From: Simplicispira metamorpha
GTDB lineage: Bacteria > Pseudomonadota > Gammaproteobacteria > Burkholderiales > Burkholderiaceae_C
Assembly: GCF_004341365.1 (NCBI RefSeq)
Contig: NZ_SLXH01000003.1
Location: 116,654 to 180,653, forward strand
Direction of reading: 5' to 3'
DNA length: 64,000 bases
Of this stretch, positions 61,213-64,000 are shown piece after piece. Every line of letters begins with the position of its first letter. Position 1 is the first letter of the stretch. The notes below the pieces were generated by a model, which saw only the letters and a program-made list of their open reading frames with translations, was not told the origin of the DNA and made no database searches. The position numbers and the translations under genes are program-made.

Positions 61213-62427
61213 ATGGGACTCAAAGGACAGGCGTTGCTGGTTGGCGCCGCGCAATACAAACCAGAAAAATATGCCACCGCGCCGCAAATGTTCCATCTGG
61301 AACAGGTGGCAGACCTGGCCACGCAGGCGCTGGACGATGCGGGTCTGGCGCTGTCCGATGTGGACGGCCTGATCACCGTCGGTCCGCAGTTCCATGAGGC
61401 AGGCATGTTTGTGCCTGCCATGGCGGGCGAATATTTGGGCGTGCGGCTGAACTTTGCCGAGGTGGTGGATCTGGGCGGTGCCAGCTCGGTGGGCATGGTC
61501 TGGCGTGCGGCTGCCGCCATTGAGCTGGGCATGTGCGACACCGTGGTGTGCGTGATTCCCTCGCGCATGGCGCCCACCGCGCCCAACGACGACCACATGG
61601 CCGAGGTGATGAAGGCCTCGCGCTACGGCGGCCACAGCACGCGCTTTGGCGCGCCCGAGGCCGAGATGGATCTGCCCTACGGCCACATGGCGCAAAACAC
61701 CGGCTACGCCATGATCGCCCAGCGCTATGCCGCCATCCATGGCTACGATGCGGCGGCGCTGGCGCGCATTGCGGTCGATCAGCGCTTCAATGCCTGCCAC
61801 AACCCCCAGGCCATGTTCTACGGCCAGCCCATCACCGTCGATGACGTGCTGGCGTCGCGCATGGTGGCCGAGCCGCTGCGCATGCTGGAGATCGTCATGC
61901 CCGTGGCCGGTGGCGGCGCCGTCGTGGTCACGCGCGACGACAAGGCCCGGCGCGGCGGCCACCGTGGTGTGCGCGTGATTGGCTGCGGCGAACACGTGCA
62001 GTCCAAGTCGCCCACCTACGCCGCCGACATGCTGGCCACGCCCATCGGCCCGGCCTCGCGCCGCGCCTTTGCCATGGCGGGCCTGACGCCAGCCGACATG
62101 CACATGGCGCAAATCTACGACTGCTACACCATCACCGTGCTGCTGACGCTGGAGGACGCGGGCTTTTGTGCCAAGGGCGAGGGCATGCGCTTTTTGCGCG
62201 AACACGATTTCACTTTCAAGGGCGACTTTCCAATGAACACCCACGGCGGACAACTCAGTTTTGGCCAGACCGGCAGCGCTGGCGGCATGACGCAGGTGAT
62301 CGAGGCGCTGCACCAGATCCAGGGCCGCGCTGGCGCGCGCCAACTGGCGCGCCACGACCTGGCCTACGTCTCGGGCACGGGCGGTGTGATGAGCGAGCAG
62401 GGCGCCTTGATCCTGCAAGGGGTTTGA
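61213..62427 (+). CDS. Ltp2-like steroid side-chain aldolase (thiolase fold)
   Basis: This 404-residue protein has the SCP-x/Ltp thiolase fold but no nucleophilic Cys: the corresponding segment reads VVDLGGASSVGMVWRA. The C-terminal half keeps DMHMAQIYDCYTITVLL and NTHGGQLSFGQTGSAGGM. Enzymes with this pattern (Ltp2, Sal1) are retro-aldolases that cut the steroid side chain and need a DUF35 partner, which is encoded 3 bp downstream. A GAAGGAA site precedes the ATG at 61213. The product would be a 17-keto steroid plus a short acyl-CoA. Confidence 0.86.
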   Translation: MGLKGQALLVGAAQYKPEKYATAPQMFHLEQVADLATQALDDAGLALSDVDGLITVGPQFHEAGMFVPAMAGEYLGVRLNFAEVVDLGGASSVGMVWRAAAAIELGMCDTVVCVIPSRMAPTAPNDDHMAEVMKASRYGGHSTRFGAPEAEMDLPYGHMAQNTGYAMIAQRYAAIHGYDAAALARIAVDQRFNACHNPQAMFYGQPITVDDVLASRMVAEPLRMLEIVMPVAGGGAVVVTRDDKARRGGHRGVRVIGCGEHVQSKSPTYAADMLATPIGPASRRAFAMAGLTPADMHMAQIYDCYTITVLLTLEDAGFCAKGEGMRFLREHDFTFKGDFPMNTHGGQLSFGQTGSAGGMTQVIEALHQIQGRAGARQLARHDLAYVSGTGGVMSEQGALILQGV

Positions 62428-62430
62428 ACC

Positions 62431-63375
62431 ATGGCCTGGAACAAACCTCTGCCGCAGCCGACGCTGATTTCTGCCCCTTTCTGGGACGGCCTCAAAGCCC
62501 ATACCGTGCGCTTGCAGCAATGCGAGCACGGCCACTGGCTGTTTTTTCCGCGCACGCACTGCCCCACCTGCGGCACGCGCCAGCTGGCCTGGCACACCGT
62601 CTCGGGCGAAGGCACGCTCTACAGCTTCACCGTGGCGCGCGTGCCCACGCTGCCCGAATTCAGCGACGAAATGCCGCAGCTGCTGGCCGTGGTCGAGCTG
62701 GACCAGGGTGTGCACCTGAACACCACGCTGGTCGGCGCCAAGCCTGAAGACCTGCGCGTGGGCCAGCGCCTGCGCCCGGTGTTTGACGAGCGCCCCGGCA
62801 GCACCACGCTGCTGCGCTACACGCCCATCGAATCGGCCCAGGCCAGCGTCATCACCGCAGAGCAGAGTGCCGCGCCCGAGCCAGCCCCCGCGGCCATGGC
62901 CGAGGTGCCCAAGCGCCAGATCAGCTGCAAGGACATCGACGCCATGCGCTCGCTGGTGTCGGAAGAGTTCTCCGGCTGGTCTAACCAGATCGAGGTGACG
63001 CAGGCGCTCATCAACCAGTTTGCCGAGCTGTCGGGCGACGACTACTGGATCCACACCGACCCGGCCCGCGCGCGCGCGGAGAGCCCCTTTGGCACCACGA
63101 TTGCGCACGGCGCGCTGGTGCAGGTGCTGGTCAGCAAGCTCAAACTGCCCATGGATTTCGAGATCACCGACTTCCGCAACATCGTCAACTACGGCTCAGA
63201 CCGCCTGCGCTTTGCCACGCCGGTGCCCGCAGGCTGCCGCATCCATGCCCGCTACCGCATCAAGGCGGTGGAGCCGGTCAAGAGCGGCGTGCAGGTGACG
63301 ATGGAGATCAACGTGCACGGCGTGGGGCAGGACAGGCCCTCGGTCATCAACGATTTGGTGATGCTCTACATGTGA
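62431..63375 (+). CDS. DUF35-MaoC two-domain protein
   Basis: This 314-residue fusion has an N-terminal DUF35 zinc-ribbon/OB-fold domain (residues 1-135) with zinc ligands C31, C44 and C47 and a His-rich HGH segment. After a Pro/Ala linker there is a MaoC hydratase domain with GDDYWIHTDPARA (D203, H208) and IAHGALVQVL. ChsH2 of Mycobacterium and Shy1 of Pseudomonas combine the same domains in the order MaoC then DUF35; here it is reversed. The DUF35 part likely supports the adjacent aldolase, and the MaoC part hydrates the side-chain enoyl-CoA. Confidence 0.86.
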   Translation: MAWNKPLPQPTLISAPFWDGLKAHTVRLQQCEHGHWLFFPRTHCPTCGTRQLAWHTVSGEGTLYSFTVARVPTLPEFSDEMPQLLAVVELDQGVHLNTTLVGAKPEDLRVGQRLRPVFDERPGSTTLLRYTPIESAQASVITAEQSAAPEPAPAAMAEVPKRQISCKDIDAMRSLVSEEFSGWSNQIEVTQALINQFAELSGDDYWIHTDPARARAESPFGTTIAHGALVQVLVSKLKLPMDFEITDFRNIVNYGSDRLRFATPVPAGCRIHARYRIKAVEPVKSGVQVTMEINVHGVGQDRPSVINDLVMLYM

Positions 63376-63557
63376 CCATGCCCGCGCCAGCAGCCCATGG
63401 AAACCCTTAGTTCAAATGGATGATGTTGCGCGGTGCCATTGCTTGAATACTCGCTCCACAGACCCGGCCCAGGCAGGGTTTGCCAGAAAAACAAGAGGGT
63501 ATTGAAAGAGCCACCAAGGGGCGTCAAGCCCCTTGGTGAAGTAAAGGAGACAACACC

Positions 63558-63737
63558 ATGAAAAGCCGCCGTCCACGCTGGGCCCTTGTCGCTGCCGTCG
63601 CCATTGTGCTGATCAGCCTGCCATCCCTGAAGCCTCTGGTGTTCTCCAGCGCGGCGCCGCATACGCCCGCCCAAGGTGCCGGAGCGCCACCGGTCAACGC
63701 ATCGTGGCAGGTCACTTTGATGGCCGGGCGCTGGTGA
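63558..63737 (+). CDS. Small exported or membrane protein, unknown
   Basis: A 59-residue ORF starts MKSRRPRWALVAAVAIVLIS, a basic N-terminus with one hydrophobic helix, and continues as a short Ala/Pro-rich tail. An AAGGAG site lies 9 nt before the ATG. I do not recognise a family. A palindromic repeat begins 2 bp after its stop, so the present C-terminus may be truncated. A 182-bp gap without recognisable features separates it from the DUF35-MaoC gene. Confidence 0.5.
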   Translation: MKSRRPRWALVAAVAIVLISLPSLKPLVFSSAAPHTPAQGAGAPPVNASWQVTLMAGRW

Positions 63738-63738
63738 T

Positions 63739-63797
63739 TGTCAAAAATGATAGCTGGTGGCGCTTACTGGGTCAGCGTTTGATGGCTAAATCATTGT
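63739..63797. repeat. Dispersed palindromic element after the small ORF
   Basis: The copy reads TTGTCAAAAATGATAGCTGG, then TGGCGCTTactgggtcAGCG, then TTTGATGGCTAAATCATTG. A fainter match (63852-63877, AGCAGCTACTCATTTGG side) abuts the stop codon of the aldolase on the other strand. Confidence 0.75.
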
Positions 63798-63803
63798 GAA
63801 AAA

Positions 63804-63830
63804 CAAAAAAAGGGGCTTGCCCCTTTTTTT
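63804..63830. terminator. Bidirectional terminator
   Basis: The A-run plus GGGGC-TTG-CCCC plus TTTTTTT forms a U-tailed hairpin on both strands between the small plus-strand ORF and the minus-strand aldolase. Confidence 0.85.
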
Positions 63831-63877
63831 GCGTCCAATCCGGCACAACCCCTTGCAGGTATTGCGCCAGCAGCTAC

Positions 63878-64000
63878 TCATTTGGTAGCCATCAGCCCCC
63901 GCGCTTTGGCCATGGTCAGCGCCGTGTCTTCAATCATGTCCTCCTGGCCACCGACCATGCCGCGCCGGCCCATCTCCACCAGAATCTCGCGCGCAGGCAC
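63878..64000 (-). CDS. tesG: 4-hydroxy-2-oxovalerate aldolase, C-terminal end (runs off the window)
   Basis: The last 40 codons read [20 protein letters not shown] at first and end [20 protein letters not shown], the C-terminus of the DmpG/BphI/TesG aldolase family, which splits 4-hydroxy-2-oxoacids to pyruvate and an aldehyde. In steroid catabolism TesG handles 4-hydroxy-2-oxohexanoate from ring A, with TesF channelling the propionaldehyde. The rest of a tesDEFG-type group would be expected beyond the window edge, transcribed toward this terminator. Confidence 0.85.
   Translation of the reverse strand: MPAREILVEMGRRGMVGGQEDMIEDTALTMAKARGLMATK

Noticed and set aside
1..64000. CRISPR arrays, insertion sequences, prophage genes, integrases or toxin-antitoxin pairs
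   Set aside because: No evenly spaced direct repeats, no transposase or integrase reading frame and no phage structural genes were found in either strand.

Overview
This is high-GC bacterial DNA from a betaproteobacterium, most likely of the family Comamonadaceae (Acidovorax, Comamonas or Delftia type). The reasons are the gene neighbourhoods (gmk-rpoZ-relA, yicC-kinase-PP2C-rdgB-hemW, kdpFABC-porin-kdpDE), the presence of a Comamonas testosteroni-like tes/scd/ipd steroid gene set, and a short palindromic repeat with a core like AGCGCTT-N7-AAGCGCT that occurs about ten times. No phage, IS element, CRISPR array or rRNA was seen. The left half is mostly core genome; the right half (about 34.7-64 kb) is a specialised catabolic region.

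Layout. 1-4.4 kb: start of a SulP anion permease, metG, a membrane-anchored Mrr-like protein and the Fe-S carrier ATPase mrp. 4.6-13.4 kb: a formate dehydrogenase operon made of a fused FdsG-FdsB diaphorase chain, FdsA, DUF3305, DUF3306, a multi-cluster ferredoxin and a TorD-type chaperone. 13.4-25.4 kb: maeB, tRNA-Arg(ACG), greB, relA/spoT, rpoZ, gmk, yicC, a Ser/Thr kinase and PP2C phosphatase pair, rdgB, hemW and an I78-type lipoprotein. 25.5-34.7 kb: a complete Kdp potassium-uptake operon with an extra small membrane ORF before kdpF and a porin-like gene between kdpC and kdpD.

34.7-64 kb: steroid or bile-acid degradation. Unit A (34777-38073) encodes two SDRs, a SnoaL-fold protein and an old yellow enzyme. 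Unit B starts at tesB (39302) and continues with ipdA, ipdB, an enoyl-CoA hydratase, ipdC, echA20, two acyl-CoA dehydrogenase pairs, a fadA6-type thiolase, an SDR and a Tat-exported amidase. Unit C (53030-55503) encodes an SDR, a MaoC hydratase and a thiolase. A LuxR-type regulator (tesR-like) follows. Unit D, on the minus strand (60914-57011), encodes a YCF48 protein, an RND/MMPL transporter and a second SnoaL protein. Unit E (61213-63375) encodes an Ltp2-like aldolase and a DUF35-MaoC protein. The window ends in the C-terminus of a 4-hydroxy-2-oxovalerate aldolase (tesG-like). Together these would cleave ring A (TesB, TesG), degrade the C/D rings (IpdABC, EchA20, FadA6-like, heteromeric dehydrogenases), shorten the side chain (aldolase with DUF35-MaoC) and move hydrophobic substrates across the envelope.

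Two patterns stand out. First, an 18-bp inverted repeat (about ATMGTC-N6-GACGAT) lies upstream of all five steroid transcription units. At four of them a -10-like hexamer begins exactly 22 bp after the repeat (21 bp at the fifth). This is the geometry of an activator site, and the tesR-like regulator is the obvious candidate to bind it. Second, the dispersed repeat sits not only between genes but also in frame inside the interdomain linkers of MetG, FdsGB and FdsA.
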